Source: an uncultured Dorea sp. (GTDB lineage Bacteria; Bacillota; Clostridia; Lachnospirales; Lachnospiraceae). Taken from it: a stretch of 62,079 bases of DNA. The stretch covers positions 1 through 62,079 of the forward strand of contig CAJTRE010000014.1 of the NCBI GenBank assembly GCA_910578495.1. Reading direction: 5' to 3'. Numbering within the stretch: position 1 is the stretch's first letter; each line of letters starts with the position of its first letter. The notes under the pieces were generated by a model, which was not told the DNA's origin, searched no databases, and saw only the letters and a list, made by a program, of their open reading frames with translations. Shown one piece after another: positions 45,859 to 53,837 of the stretch. The position numbers were made by a program, and so were the translations under genes.

Positions 45859-45984
45859 ATGATGTATACTATCGTTAGTAATATGTATTCTCAGAATAAG
45901 TCTGTTGAAGAGATTGCGGCAAGTATCGGGTGTTCTTGCGGCGAGGTGAAAAAGGTTATTGGAGAGTTGCGTTTGAAAGAATAA
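45859..45984 (+). CDS. Small helix-turn-helix-like protein (41 residues)
   Basis: The frame starts with two ATG codons, preceded by AAGGGG, and encodes NKSVEEIAASIGCSCGEVKKVI, which reads like a sigma-4 or MarR-type helix-turn-helix helix pair. The protein is very short for a regulator and has two close cysteines. It could be the remaining 3-prime part of a larger decayed gene, since the perfect ribosome binding site lies 150 bases upstream. It ends 3 bases before repeat copy B. Function unknown. Confidence 0.45.
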   Translation: MMYTIVSNMYSQNKSVEEIAASIGCSCGEVKKVIGELRLKE

Positions 45985-45987
45985 TAA

Positions 45988-46026
45988 GTAATTATTCAGT
46001 GCATGGCAGTATGGCTGAATAGTTAC
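45988..46026. repeat. Palindromic intergenic repeat, copy B (short form)
   Basis: GTAATTATTCAG (45988-45999) and CTGAATAGTTAC (46015-46026) form a 12-base stem with one mismatch around a 15-base loop. The right end ATGGCTGAATAGTTAC is identical to those of copies A, C and D, so this is an internally deleted member. Confidence 0.8.
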
Positions 46027-46039
46027 GAATATCCTTGAC

Positions 46040-46088
46040 ATATAGAGCTTTCTTATGCTACCATTTCTAGCATAAGAAAGCTCTATAT
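46040..46088. repeat. Perfect 21-base inverted repeat upstream of the metG T-box
   Basis: Bases 46040-46060 and 46068-46088 are exact reverse complements around the loop CCATTTC. TTGACA (46035-46040) touches the left arm and TATAAT (46086-46091) overlaps the end of the right arm, but these two boxes are too far apart to form one promoter. TTGACA could pair with TACCAT (46059-46064, with a TGC extension) at 18-base spacing. The palindrome may be an operator. Confidence 0.8.
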
Positions 46089-46091
46089 AAT

Positions 46092-46372
46092 AGAACGCAG
46101 TGACGAAGAGAGTACGTCTGTTGACATTTTACAGAGAAATCCCGGAGGCTGAGAGGGATGAATGAAAACTTTCGGAAGATGGCTTCTGAGCGGTATGGCT
46201 GAACTGTAATCGGATAAAAGCAACTATATTATTTCTGCACTGGTGAAAGCAAGGTCATAAAGGGATCGCCCTTTACAGCGAGAGGTGTGATTGCACCTAA
46301 TGAGGTTTTTTGTCGTGAGGCAAAAGACGAATAGAAGTGGTACCGCGGGAAATCCCGTCTTCTCTGATTTTT
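46092..46372 (+). promoter_or_regulatory. T-box riboswitch, methionine-specific, controlling metG
   Basis: The leader shows the T-box order: stem I with the AGAGAGTACG motif, the distal GCTGAGAG region, and a specifier loop in which ATG (46179-46181) stands directly before GCTTCTGAG, so it reads tRNA-Met. The T-box core AAGTGGTACCGCG is at 46335-46347, containing the bases that pair with the uncharged tRNA end. A run of T residues (about 46367-46372) follows the competing stem (AAGACG with CGTCTT). Uncharged tRNA-Met would prevent termination and raise metG expression. Confidence 0.93.
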
Positions 46373-46433
46373 CCATTCGGAAAAGTTGGAGATTTTTTAT
46401 TTTCAATACTAAATTAAAAAAGGAGAGATTATC

Positions 46434-48368
46434 ATGGGAAAACCAAAATATTACATGACGACAGCCATTGCTTACACATCCGGTAAGCCGCATATCGGAA
46501 ACACCTATGAAATTGTTCTGGCAGATGCAATTGCAAGATATAAGAGAAGCCAGGGCTATGATGTTTTTTTTCAGACCGGAACAGATGAGCATGGTCAAAA
46601 AATTGAATTGAAAGCACAGGAGGCAGGCATTACTCCGAAGGAGTACGTAGATAAGGTTGCCGGGCAGGTGAAGGATATTTGGGATATGATGAACACTTCC
46701 TATGATAAATTTATCCGTACAACGGATGATTATCATGAGAAGGAAGTACAGAAGATTTTTAAAAAATTGTATGAGAAAGGCGATATTTACAAAGACTCTT
46801 ACGAGGGGCTCTATTGTACACCATGCGAGTCTTTCTGGACGGAGTCTCAGCTTGTGGACGGAAAATGTCCAGATTGTGGGCGTGAGGTGAAACCGGCAAA
46901 AGAAGAGGCGTATTTCTTTAAGATGAGTAAATACGCAGATCGTCTGATTGATCATATTAATACACATCCGGAGTTTATCCAGCCGGTATCACGTAAAAAT
47001 GAGATGATGAATAACTTTCTGCTTCCGGGACTTCAGGACTTGTGTGTATCCAGAACATCTTTTAAGTGGGGGATTCCGGTAGATTTTGATGAAAAACATG
47101 TAGTTTATGTGTGGCTCGATGCTTTGACCAACTACATTACGGGAATTGGCTACGAGGCAGAAGGTGAGGGAACAGAGCAGTTTAAGGTAAACTGGCCGGC
47201 GGATCTTCACCTCATTGGAAAAGATATTATTCGTTTTCATACGATTTATTGGCCGATCTTTTTGATGGCGTTAGACCTTCCGCTTCCAAAACAGATTTTC
47301 GGACATCCATGGCTGTTGCAGGGCGATGGCAAGATGAGTAAATCCAAAGGAAACGTATTATATGCAGATGAGCTTGTTGATTTCTTCGGTGTGGACGCAG
47401 TGCGTTATTTCGTTCTTCATGAGATGCCATTTGAAAATGACGGTGTGATTTCATGGGAGCTTCTGGTGGAGCGTATTAATTCTGACCTTGCGAATACACT
47501 TGGAAACTTAGTAAACAGAACCATTTCCATGACAAATAAATACTTTGGAGGAACTGTAACAGATAAAGGTGTGACATTAGACGAAGAAGGTGCGGCAATT
47601 GATACAGATTTAAAGATGGTTGTAGAAAAAACACCGCAGTTAGTGGCAGAGAAAATGGAAAATTTACGTGTGGCAGACGCTATTACGGAGATTTTTAATT
47701 TATTTAAACGTTGTAACAAATACATCGACGAGACAATGCCATGGGCTCTGGCAAAAGAGGAAGATAAAAAAGACCGTCTTGAGACAGTCCTTTATCATCT
47801 GCTTGAGAGCATCAAATCCGGCGCAAAGCAGTTGAAGCCGTTTATGCCGGAGACATCTGAGAAAATTCTGGCACAGCTTGGGGATGGCAAAGTAACAGAA
47901 AGGCCGGAGATTCTTTTTGCTCGACTGGATTTGGAGGAAGTGATGAAAAAAGTAGAAGAACTTCATCCACCAGTAGAGGAAGACGAAACAGAAGCCGGAG
48001 AAGACTCTGAGGAAGAGCCGGTGATTGATATAGACGCAAAACCGGAGATTACATTTGAAGACTTTGGGGCAATGCAGTTTCAGGTAGGCGAGATTATTTC
48101 CTGCGAGGAAGTAAAGAAATCCAAAAAACTTCTTTGTTCTCAGGTGAAAGTCGGAAGTCAGATCAAACAGATTGTATCCGGTATTAAGCAGCATTACAGC
48201 GCTGAAGAAATGGTTGGCAAGAAGGTAATGGTGCTTGTGAACTTAAAACCGGCGAAGCTGGCAGGCGTATTATCTGAGGGAATGCTGCTTTGTGCAGAAG
48301 ATACAGAAGGCAATCTTGCACTTATGACACCAGAGAAACAGATGCCGGCAGGGGCAGAGATTTGTTAG
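46434..48368 (+). CDS. metG: Methionyl-tRNA synthetase
   Basis: The 644-residue enzyme has the class I signatures (TSGKPHIGNTYE for HIGH, GKMSKSKGN for KMSKS), a zinc knuckle (CTPCESFW and CPDCGRE) and a C-terminal OB-fold tRNA-binding domain (FGAMQFQVGEIISCEEVKKSKKLL region) joined by an acidic linker near residue 525. Charging of tRNA-Met controls its own T-box leader upstream. AAGGAGAG precedes the start. Confidence 0.97.
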   Translation: MGKPKYYMTTAIAYTSGKPHIGNTYEIVLADAIARYKRSQGYDVFFQTGTDEHGQKIELKAQEAGITPKEYVDKVAGQVKDIWDMMNTSYDKFIRTTDDYHEKEVQKIFKKLYEKGDIYKDSYEGLYCTPCESFWTESQLVDGKCPDCGREVKPAKEEAYFFKMSKYADRLIDHINTHPEFIQPVSRKNEMMNNFLLPGLQDLCVSRTSFKWGIPVDFDEKHVVYVWLDALTNYITGIGYEAEGEGTEQFKVNWPADLHLIGKDIIRFHTIYWPIFLMALDLPLPKQIFGHPWLLQGDGKMSKSKGNVLYADELVDFFGVDAVRYFVLHEMPFENDGVISWELLVERINSDLANTLGNLVNRTISMTNKYFGGTVTDKGVTLDEEGAAIDTDLKMVVEKTPQLVAEKMENLRVADAITEIFNLFKRCNKYIDETMPWALAKEEDKKDRLETVLYHLLESIKSGAKQLKPFMPETSEKILAQLGDGKVTERPEILFARLDLEEVMKKVEELHPPVEEDETEAGEDSEEEPVIDIDAKPEITFEDFGAMQFQVGEIISCEEVKKSKKLLCSQVKVGSQIKQIVSGIKQHYSAEEMVGKKVMVLVNLKPAKLAGVLSEGMLLCAEDTEGNLALMTPEKQMPAGAEIC

Positions 48369-48375
48369 AATAAAA

Positions 48376-48490
48376 ACGAATGCAGTTTGTTAGGCAGAGG
48401 AAGAATATGCTTGCAGATTCTAAACTCTGCCGGGCAAACTATGTGAGTTTAACGAACACCGAGAGAACGATGTTCTCGAGGGGCATTCGT
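48376..48490. other. Structured intergenic region after metG, possible RNA or repeat
   Basis: The 115-base stretch folds as a closed multibranch element: ACGAATGC (48376-48383) pairs with GCATTCGT (48483-48490), AGTTTG plus GGCAGAG (48384-48399) pairs with CTCTGCC plus CAAACT (48425-48440), and GAGAAC (48463-48468) pairs with GTTCTC (48472-48477). No coding frame or terminator T-run is evident. It adjoins repeat copy C and may be a small RNA or part of a larger repeat. Confidence 0.5.
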
Positions 48491-48493
48491 GTT

Positions 48494-48535
48494 GTATAAC
48501 AGTCGAAACTCGAGTTGTTATGGCTGAATAGTTAC
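48494..48535. repeat. Palindromic intergenic repeat, copy C (half element)
   Basis: The segment ends with ATGGCTGAATAGTTAC and carries AACAGTCGAAACTCGAG, which is the reverse complement, with one difference, of the left part of copy D at 50303-50337. It lies in inverted orientation to that part, with ddh and tatD between them. Confidence 0.8.
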
Positions 48536-48562
48536 GATTAAACAGAAAGGCAGGGATTAATA

Positions 48563-49549
48563 ATGGAAAAAATCAGAATTGGTATTGTAGGATATGGCAA
48601 CATAGGAAGAGGCGTTGAGCAGGCAATTGCCCGAAACGAGGATATGGAGTTAAAAGCAGTATTTACAAGAAGAGATCCTGCGGCAGTTACGGTGAAAACG
48701 GAGAGTGCACAGGTGAAACATTTTGACGAGATGCTCTCCATGAAAAATGAGATTGATGTTATGGTACTCTGTGGCGGTTCTGCAACGGATCTTCCTGTTA
48801 TTGGACCGGAGGTTGCGGCAAATTTTAATACCATCGACAGTTTCGATACACATGCGAAGATTCCGGAGTATTTTGCAAATGTAGATAAGGCGGCCAAGGA
48901 AGGCGGAAATGTCAGCATTATTTCGGTAGGCTGGGATCCGGGAATGTTCTCTTTAAATCGTTTATATGCAGAGTCTATACTTGTGCAGGGAAGTACGTAT
49001 ACATTCTGGGGAAAAGGCGTAAGCCAGGGCCACTCAGACGCAATCCGCCGGATTAAAGGTGTAAAAAATGCGATTCAGTACACCGTTCCGATGGACGAAG
49101 CAGTGGAGCGCGTAAGAACCGGAAGCGAGCCGCAGCTTACTACGAAAGACAAGCATTTGCGCGAATGTTACGTAGTAGCAGAGGAAGGCGCTGATAAAGC
49201 GGCGATAGAGCAGGAAATTAAGACAATGCCGAATTATTTTGATGAATACGTTACAACCGTAACCTTTATAACGGAAGAGGAATTAAAGGCAGAGCACAGC
49301 AAGATGCCACATGGAGGTTTTGTGATTCGAAGCGGGGAGACCGGTACAGAAGGAAGCCGTCACGTGATCGAGTATTCATTGAAGCTTGACTCTAATCCGG
49401 AGTTTACGGCAAGTGTACTTGTGGCATATGCAAGAGCCGCATATCGTTTGTCAAAGGCGGGTGAGAGCGGGGCAAGAAGTGTGTTTGAAATTGCACCTGC
49501 ATTATTGTCCATGAAGACACCGGAACAGTTGAGGAAAGAGATTTTATGA
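48563..49549 (+). CDS. ddh: meso-Diaminopimelate dehydrogenase
   Basis: The 328-residue protein begins with the NADP-binding motif GIVGYGNIGRGVEQAI and has the Ddh landmarks VLCGGSATDLP, SFDTHAKIPEYF, ISVGWDPGMFSLNR and the FWGKGVSQGHSDAIRRIKGV segment. It makes meso-diaminopimelate directly from tetrahydrodipicolinate, giving lysine and the peptidoglycan cross-link residue in one step. Its stop overlaps the tatD start (ATGA). Confidence 0.95.
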   Translation: MEKIRIGIVGYGNIGRGVEQAIARNEDMELKAVFTRRDPAAVTVKTESAQVKHFDEMLSMKNEIDVMVLCGGSATDLPVIGPEVAANFNTIDSFDTHAKIPEYFANVDKAAKEGGNVSIISVGWDPGMFSLNRLYAESILVQGSTYTFWGKGVSQGHSDAIRRIKGVKNAIQYTVPMDEAVERVRTGSEPQLTTKDKHLRECYVVAEEGADKAAIEQEIKTMPNYFDEYVTTVTFITEEELKAEHSKMPHGGFVIRSGETGTEGSRHVIEYSLKLDSNPEFTASVLVAYARAAYRLSKAGESGARSVFEIAPALLSMKTPEQLRKEIL

Positions 49550-50313
49550 TATTTGATACACATGCACATTATGACGATGAACAATTTGATACAGACCGAC
49601 AGGAGCTTTTATCATCCATGCCGGAAAACGGAGTGGGGGCGATTGTAAATGTCAGCGCAGCCTATGAATCTTGTCAGCGTGTAGTAAATTTGGCGCAGAA
49701 GTATCCGTTTGTATATGCCGCCGTAGGCGTTCATCCAGATGAAGTGGGAAGCCTGAATGAAGAGCGGTTTGCCCATATGAAGGAGTTGTTTCAAAATGAT
49801 AAGGTGGTGGCAGTAGGAGAGATTGGGCTTGACTATTATTGGGACAATGAATCACATGACGTTCAAAAGCAATGGTTTGTCCGCCAGCTTGAGCTTGCAA
49901 GGGAGCTGGAACTTCCGGTGCTTATTCACAGCCGGGAGGCAGCAGCAGATACAATGGAGATTATAAAAGCACATGGACATGGACTTGGAGGTGTAATTCA
50001 TTGTTATTCTTACGCGAAAGAGCAGGCAAAAGAATATGTAAAGATGGGCTATTATATTGGTGTGGGTGGTGTGGTAACTTTTAAAAATGCAAGGAAACTA
50101 AAAGAAACGGTAGAAGAGATTCCGCTCACTTCAATTTTGTTAGAAACGGACTGTCCGTATCTTGCGCCGTCACCTTTCCGCGGGAAACGCAATAATTCAA
50201 TATATATCCAATATGTTGCAGAGGAAATTGCAAGAATTAAAGGCATATCGTATGAGGAAGTTGTTGCCCGGACAGAGCAGAATGCAAGGCAGATGTATGG
50301 CGTTCAGCCATAA
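49546..50313 (+). CDS. tatD: TatD-family metal-dependent DNase
   Basis: The 255-residue protein has the amidohydrolase metal ligands: HAHYDDEQFD at the start, VGEIGLDYYWD, LIHSREA, IHCYSY and LETDCPYLAP. It acts as a magnesium-dependent 3-prime exonuclease or deoxyribonuclease. The last three codons and stop (GTT CAG CCA TAA) coincide with the end of repeat copy D, so the C-terminal VQP appears to have been supplied by the repeat. In many Firmicutes tatD, rnmV and rsmA are neighbours; rnmV is absent here and a repeat stands in that place. Confidence 0.93.
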   Translation: MIFDTHAHYDDEQFDTDRQELLSSMPENGVGAIVNVSAAYESCQRVVNLAQKYPFVYAAVGVHPDEVGSLNEERFAHMKELFQNDKVVAVGEIGLDYYWDNESHDVQKQWFVRQLELARELELPVLIHSREAAADTMEIIKAHGHGLGGVIHCYSYAKEQAKEYVKMGYYIGVGGVVTFKNARKLKETVEEIPLTSILLETDCPYLAPSPFRGKRNNSIYIQYVAEEIARIKGISYEEVVARTEQNARQMYGVQP

Positions 50314-50470
50314 CAACTCGAGTTTTGACTGTTACACAGTCTTTTACGCTGCTTACGCAGCTAAAACTCTCGTTTATGGCTAAGCGCCATATGCTGATTA
50401 TAGCATACAGTCTGTTGCAAGCATGCTTGCACATCCTGTCTGCTATATCAGCGCATGGCTGAATAGTTAC
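50303..50470. repeat. Palindromic intergenic repeat, copy D (composite)
   Basis: Two hairpin units lie side by side. The left unit (50303-50381) is an imperfect inverted repeat beginning TTCAGCCATAACAACTCGAG and ending with ATGGCT; it matches copy C inverted. The right unit (50386-50470) is about 93 percent identical to the inner and right parts of copy A and ends with ATGGCTGAATAGTTAC. The element overlaps the tatD stop codon. Confidence 0.88.
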
Positions 50471-50575
50471 TTTACATATTTTTAATATTTATTTCCTTCC
50501 CGACTATACCAAAAAAAAGAAATTTAGTGTATAATATTCGGAAAGAACTGTTAATTATCTGGGGGAACATAGAAT

Positions 50576-51472
50576 ATGGGGAAACCAACGCTTGGAAATC
50601 CACAGAATACAATCGAGATTCTGCAGAAATACGAGTTTAATTTTCAAAAAAAATTCGGACAAAATTTCCTGATTGATACTCATGTGTTAGATAAGATTAT
50701 CCGCGCGGCAGATATTACGAAAGACGACATGGTGCTTGAGATTGGACCTGGCATCGGAACAATGACGCAGTATCTGGCGGAAGCGGCGGGTAAAGTAACC
50801 GCAGTTGAGATTGATAAGAATTTGATTCCGATTTTATCCGATACATTAAGCACATATGAAAATGTGACAATTATCAATGAGGACGTGTTGAAGCTTGATC
50901 TTCGTAAGATTGTGGATGAGGAAAACGGCGGAAGACCGATAAAAGTGGTCGCAAATCTTCCGTATTACATAACGACGCCGATTATTATGGGATTGTTTGA
51001 AAATCATGTGCCGTTAGAGAGTATTACAGTGATGGTACAAAAAGAGGTGGCTGATCGGATGCAGACGGGACCTGGCAATAAGGACTATGGTGCGTTGTCT
51101 CTGGCAGTTCAGTATTATGCAGAACCGTATATCGTGGCAAATGTGCCGCCAAACTGTTTCATGCCAAGGCCGAAAGTAGGCTCTGCGGTGATTAGGCTTA
51201 CTAGACATGGCAAAGCTCCGGTAGAGGTAAAGGATGAAAAGTTGATGTTTGATGTGATACGGGCATCCTTTAACCAACGAAGAAAAACATTGGCAAATGG
51301 ATTGAATAATTCAGATAAAATAACATTTTCAAAAGAAATTATTACGCAGGCCATCGAACGGTTAGGGCATGGGGGGAGTGTCAGAGGTGAGACATTAAGT
51401 TTGGAAGAATTTGCACAACTCAGTAATGACTTGATAGGAATCGCAAAGACCTACTTGGAGGAGACTTCGTAA
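50576..51472 (+). CDS. rsmA: 16S rRNA dimethyladenosine transferase
   Basis: The 298-residue protein shows the KsgA/RsmA pattern: KKFGQNFLIDTHVLDKI, the SAM-binding loop LEIGPGIGTMTQYLAE, TAVEIDKNLIPIL, the catalytic VVANLPYYITTPII and the C-terminal SFNQRRKTLANGL. It dimethylates two adenines at the 3-prime end of 16S rRNA. GGGGGAAC stands before the start. It is separated from tatD by repeat copy D. Confidence 0.96.
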   Translation: MGKPTLGNPQNTIEILQKYEFNFQKKFGQNFLIDTHVLDKIIRAADITKDDMVLEIGPGIGTMTQYLAEAAGKVTAVEIDKNLIPILSDTLSTYENVTIINEDVLKLDLRKIVDEENGGRPIKVVANLPYYITTPIIMGLFENHVPLESITVMVQKEVADRMQTGPGNKDYGALSLAVQYYAEPYIVANVPPNCFMPRPKVGSAVIRLTRHGKAPVEVKDEKLMFDVIRASFNQRRKTLANGLNNSDKITFSKEIITQAIERLGHGGSVRGETLSLEEFAQLSNDLIGIAKTYLEETS

Positions 51473-51522
51473 GATAGATATTGTAACAGGACGTATTTTA
51501 GCAGGCAGAAAGGATGATGGTT

Positions 51523-52893
51523 ATGACTAAAAAAAACAAATATGTATTATTTGAGATTACTCCGGAAATCGAGCATTTTGCAGAATTGTGTGAGAAGAAC
51601 ACTACAATTGACAAGGAACTTTATGCTAAATATGAAGTAAAACGAGGGCTTCGAGACCTTAATGGTAAAGGAGTTCTTGCGGGGCTGACCAATATATCCG
51701 ATGTCTGTGCGACGAAGATTGTGGATGGAAAAGAAGTGCCTTGTGCCGGTAACTTGTATTACAGAGGTTACAATATCAAGGAGCTGGTGAAAGGATTTTT
51801 GCAGGGGGGATATTTCGGGTTTGAAGAGGTTGCATATCTTCTTTTATTCGGGGAACTTCCAAATGCAGAGGAATCTGCAAAGTTTCATAGGACGCTTGTA
51901 AACAGGAGGACCCTCCCCCCGACGTTTGTAAGAGACGTGATTATGAAGGCGGCAAGCCGGGATATGATGAACAGCCTGTCACGTTCTATTTTGAATTTGT
52001 ATACATATGATATGAAAGCGGACGATACATCTATTCCAAATGTTCTTCGTCAGTGCTTGAATCTGATCAGTCAGTTTCCGATGATGATGGTATACGGTTA
52101 TCACGCATATAATTACCGCAGGGGTGAGGATCTGTTCATCTATGCGCCATCGCCGGAATTGTCTACAGCGGAGAATATATTAATGATGCTTCGTGAGGAT
52201 CGCAAGTACACAGAACTTGAGGCGAAGATTCTGGATATGGCGCTTGTACTTCATATGGACCATGGCGGAGGAAATAACTCTACATTTACTACTCATGTAG
52301 TTACTTCTTCGGGAACCGATACATATTCTACGATCGCGGCGGCTATGGCGTCCTTGAAAGGACCAAAGCATGGCGGGGCAAATGTAAAAGTTACTCAGAT
52401 GTTTGAAGATATGAAGGAACATCTGACGGACTGGGAGGATAAAGACGCTATCCGCCAATATCTTATCGATCTGCTGGAAAAGAATGCGTTCGACCAGAAA
52501 GGGCTTATCTATGGTATGGGACATGCCATTTATTCAGTATCCGATCCTCGAGCAGATATTTTTAAAAATTTTGTCAAACAGCTTGCAGAAGAGAAGGGGT
52601 ATCAGAAAGAATATGCCCTTTATGAGACAGTAGAAGAGATGGCTCCGAAAATCATTGCGGAGAAGCGAAAGATTTACAAAGGTGTTAATGCAAATGTGGA
52701 CTTTTACAGTGGTCTGGTTTACAGTATGTTGGATCTTCCGCCGTCATTGTACACACCGATTTTTGCCGCTGCACGTATCGTCGGATGGAGCGCTCATAGG
52801 CTGGAAGAGCTGAAGAATGCAGATAAGATTATTCGTCCGGCGTATAAACCATTGGCGCCATACAGAGATTATGTGAGAATGGAAGACAGATAG
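51523..52893 (+). CDS. gltA: Citrate synthase
   Basis: The 456-residue protein has the type II citrate synthase pattern: an N-terminal LTNISDVCATKIVDGKEVPCAGNLYYRGYNIKELV-type region, active-site histidines in LHMDHGGGNNST and GMGHAIYSVSDPRA, and the late aspartate-containing YSGLVYSMLDLPPSLYTPIFAAAR. It condenses oxaloacetate and acetyl-CoA, probably for glutamate synthesis in an incomplete cycle. I start at the ATG at 51523 because AGAAAGG lies 9 bases upstream; the ATG at 51514 abuts that site. Confidence 0.9.
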   Translation: MTKKNKYVLFEITPEIEHFAELCEKNTTIDKELYAKYEVKRGLRDLNGKGVLAGLTNISDVCATKIVDGKEVPCAGNLYYRGYNIKELVKGFLQGGYFGFEEVAYLLLFGELPNAEESAKFHRTLVNRRTLPPTFVRDVIMKAASRDMMNSLSRSILNLYTYDMKADDTSIPNVLRQCLNLISQFPMMMVYGYHAYNYRRGEDLFIYAPSPELSTAENILMMLREDRKYTELEAKILDMALVLHMDHGGGNNSTFTTHVVTSSGTDTYSTIAAAMASLKGPKHGGANVKVTQMFEDMKEHLTDWEDKDAIRQYLIDLLEKNAFDQKGLIYGMGHAIYSVSDPRADIFKNFVKQLAEEKGYQKEYALYETVEEMAPKIIAEKRKIYKGVNANVDFYSGLVYSMLDLPPSLYTPIFAAARIVGWSAHRLEELKNADKIIRPAYKPLAPYRDYVRMEDR

Positions 52894-53820
52894 ATGAAAC
52901 GAGAGTTTAGTTTTTTAAGCGCAGACGGAAAGAGCCGCATCCATGCCATAGAGTGGCTGCCGGAAGCACCGGTGCGGGCGGTTCTTCAAATCTGCCATGG
53001 AATGGTAGAATACATAGACAGATACGATGAGTTTGCCAGATATTTGAATGGGCATGGTTATTATGTAGTCGGTCATGACCATCTAGGTCATGGAGGTTCT
53101 GTGCAGGACAAAAAAGATTACGGACATTTTAATGAAAAAAGAGGAAATTCTTATATTCAGGCTGATATACACAGACTGAGAAAATATGCGGTGAAGAAAT
53201 ATCCGGAAGCACCGTATTTCCTTATGGGACACAGTATGGGCTCATTTTTGGTAAGACAGTATTTGACGATGCATGCAGAGGGAATTGATGGAGTAATCAT
53301 CATGGGAACAGGTTGTCAGCCTACAGTTATGCTGACATTGGGGCAGACGGTTTGTAAGGCGGTGGCAGCTGTGAAAGGCTGGCGGCATAGAAGTCTTTTT
53401 GTAGACGGTCTTGCATTTGGCAGTTATAATCGGAAATTTAAGCCAGCAAAGACGCATATGGACTGGGTTAGTTCTGATTTGGAAGTTTGTAAAAAATATA
53501 TAAAAGATCCATGGTGTTCTTTTCGATTTACTGTAGGTGCTTATTATCAGATGTTTGAGGGTATGAAAGTTATTGCAAGAAAGAACTGTACAGATAACAT
53601 ACCAAAAGATCTGCCCATATTTCTTGTATCCGGGCAGGACGATCCGGTGGGAGCATTTGGTAAAGGTGTTAGTAAAGTGTATGCACAGTATAAAAGTGCG
53701 GGGATTAAAAAGGTAGATATGAAGCTTTATCCCGGGGATCGGCATGAGATTTTAAATGAGACCGACCGGGCAAATGTCTATGAGGATATTTATTTGTGGA
53801 TGAAAGAAGGATTAGAGTAA
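52894..53820 (+). CDS. Alpha/beta hydrolase, lysophospholipase/monoacylglycerol lipase type
   Basis: The 308-residue protein has the serine hydrolase motifs: oxyanion region ICHGMVEYIDRYDEFARYL, nucleophile serine in MGHSMGSFLVR, acid in VSGQDDPVG and histidine in GDRHEILNE. This matches the Hydrolase_4 (serine aminopeptidase S33) group that includes bacterial monoacylglycerol lipases. The start codon directly follows the citrate synthase stop, so the two are co-transcribed; no metabolic link is obvious. Confidence 0.92.
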   Translation: MKREFSFLSADGKSRIHAIEWLPEAPVRAVLQICHGMVEYIDRYDEFARYLNGHGYYVVGHDHLGHGGSVQDKKDYGHFNEKRGNSYIQADIHRLRKYAVKKYPEAPYFLMGHSMGSFLVRQYLTMHAEGIDGVIIMGTGCQPTVMLTLGQTVCKAVAAVKGWRHRSLFVDGLAFGSYNRKFKPAKTHMDWVSSDLEVCKKYIKDPWCSFRFTVGAYYQMFEGMKVIARKNCTDNIPKDLPIFLVSGQDDPVGAFGKGVSKVYAQYKSAGIKKVDMKLYPGDRHEILNETDRANVYEDIYLWMKEGLE

Positions 53821-53837
53821 TAAGGAGGATTTTATAA

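Noticed and set aside
46194..46209. ATGGCTGAACTGTAAT resembling the intergenic repeat end
   Set aside because: It lies inside the T-box stem I region and matches only the first nine bases exactly, so it is more likely chance than a repeat copy.
47700..48194. 164-codon minus-strand frame in metG
   Set aside because: It is a codon-bias shadow of metG, with phenylalanine- and leucine-rich product and no start signal.
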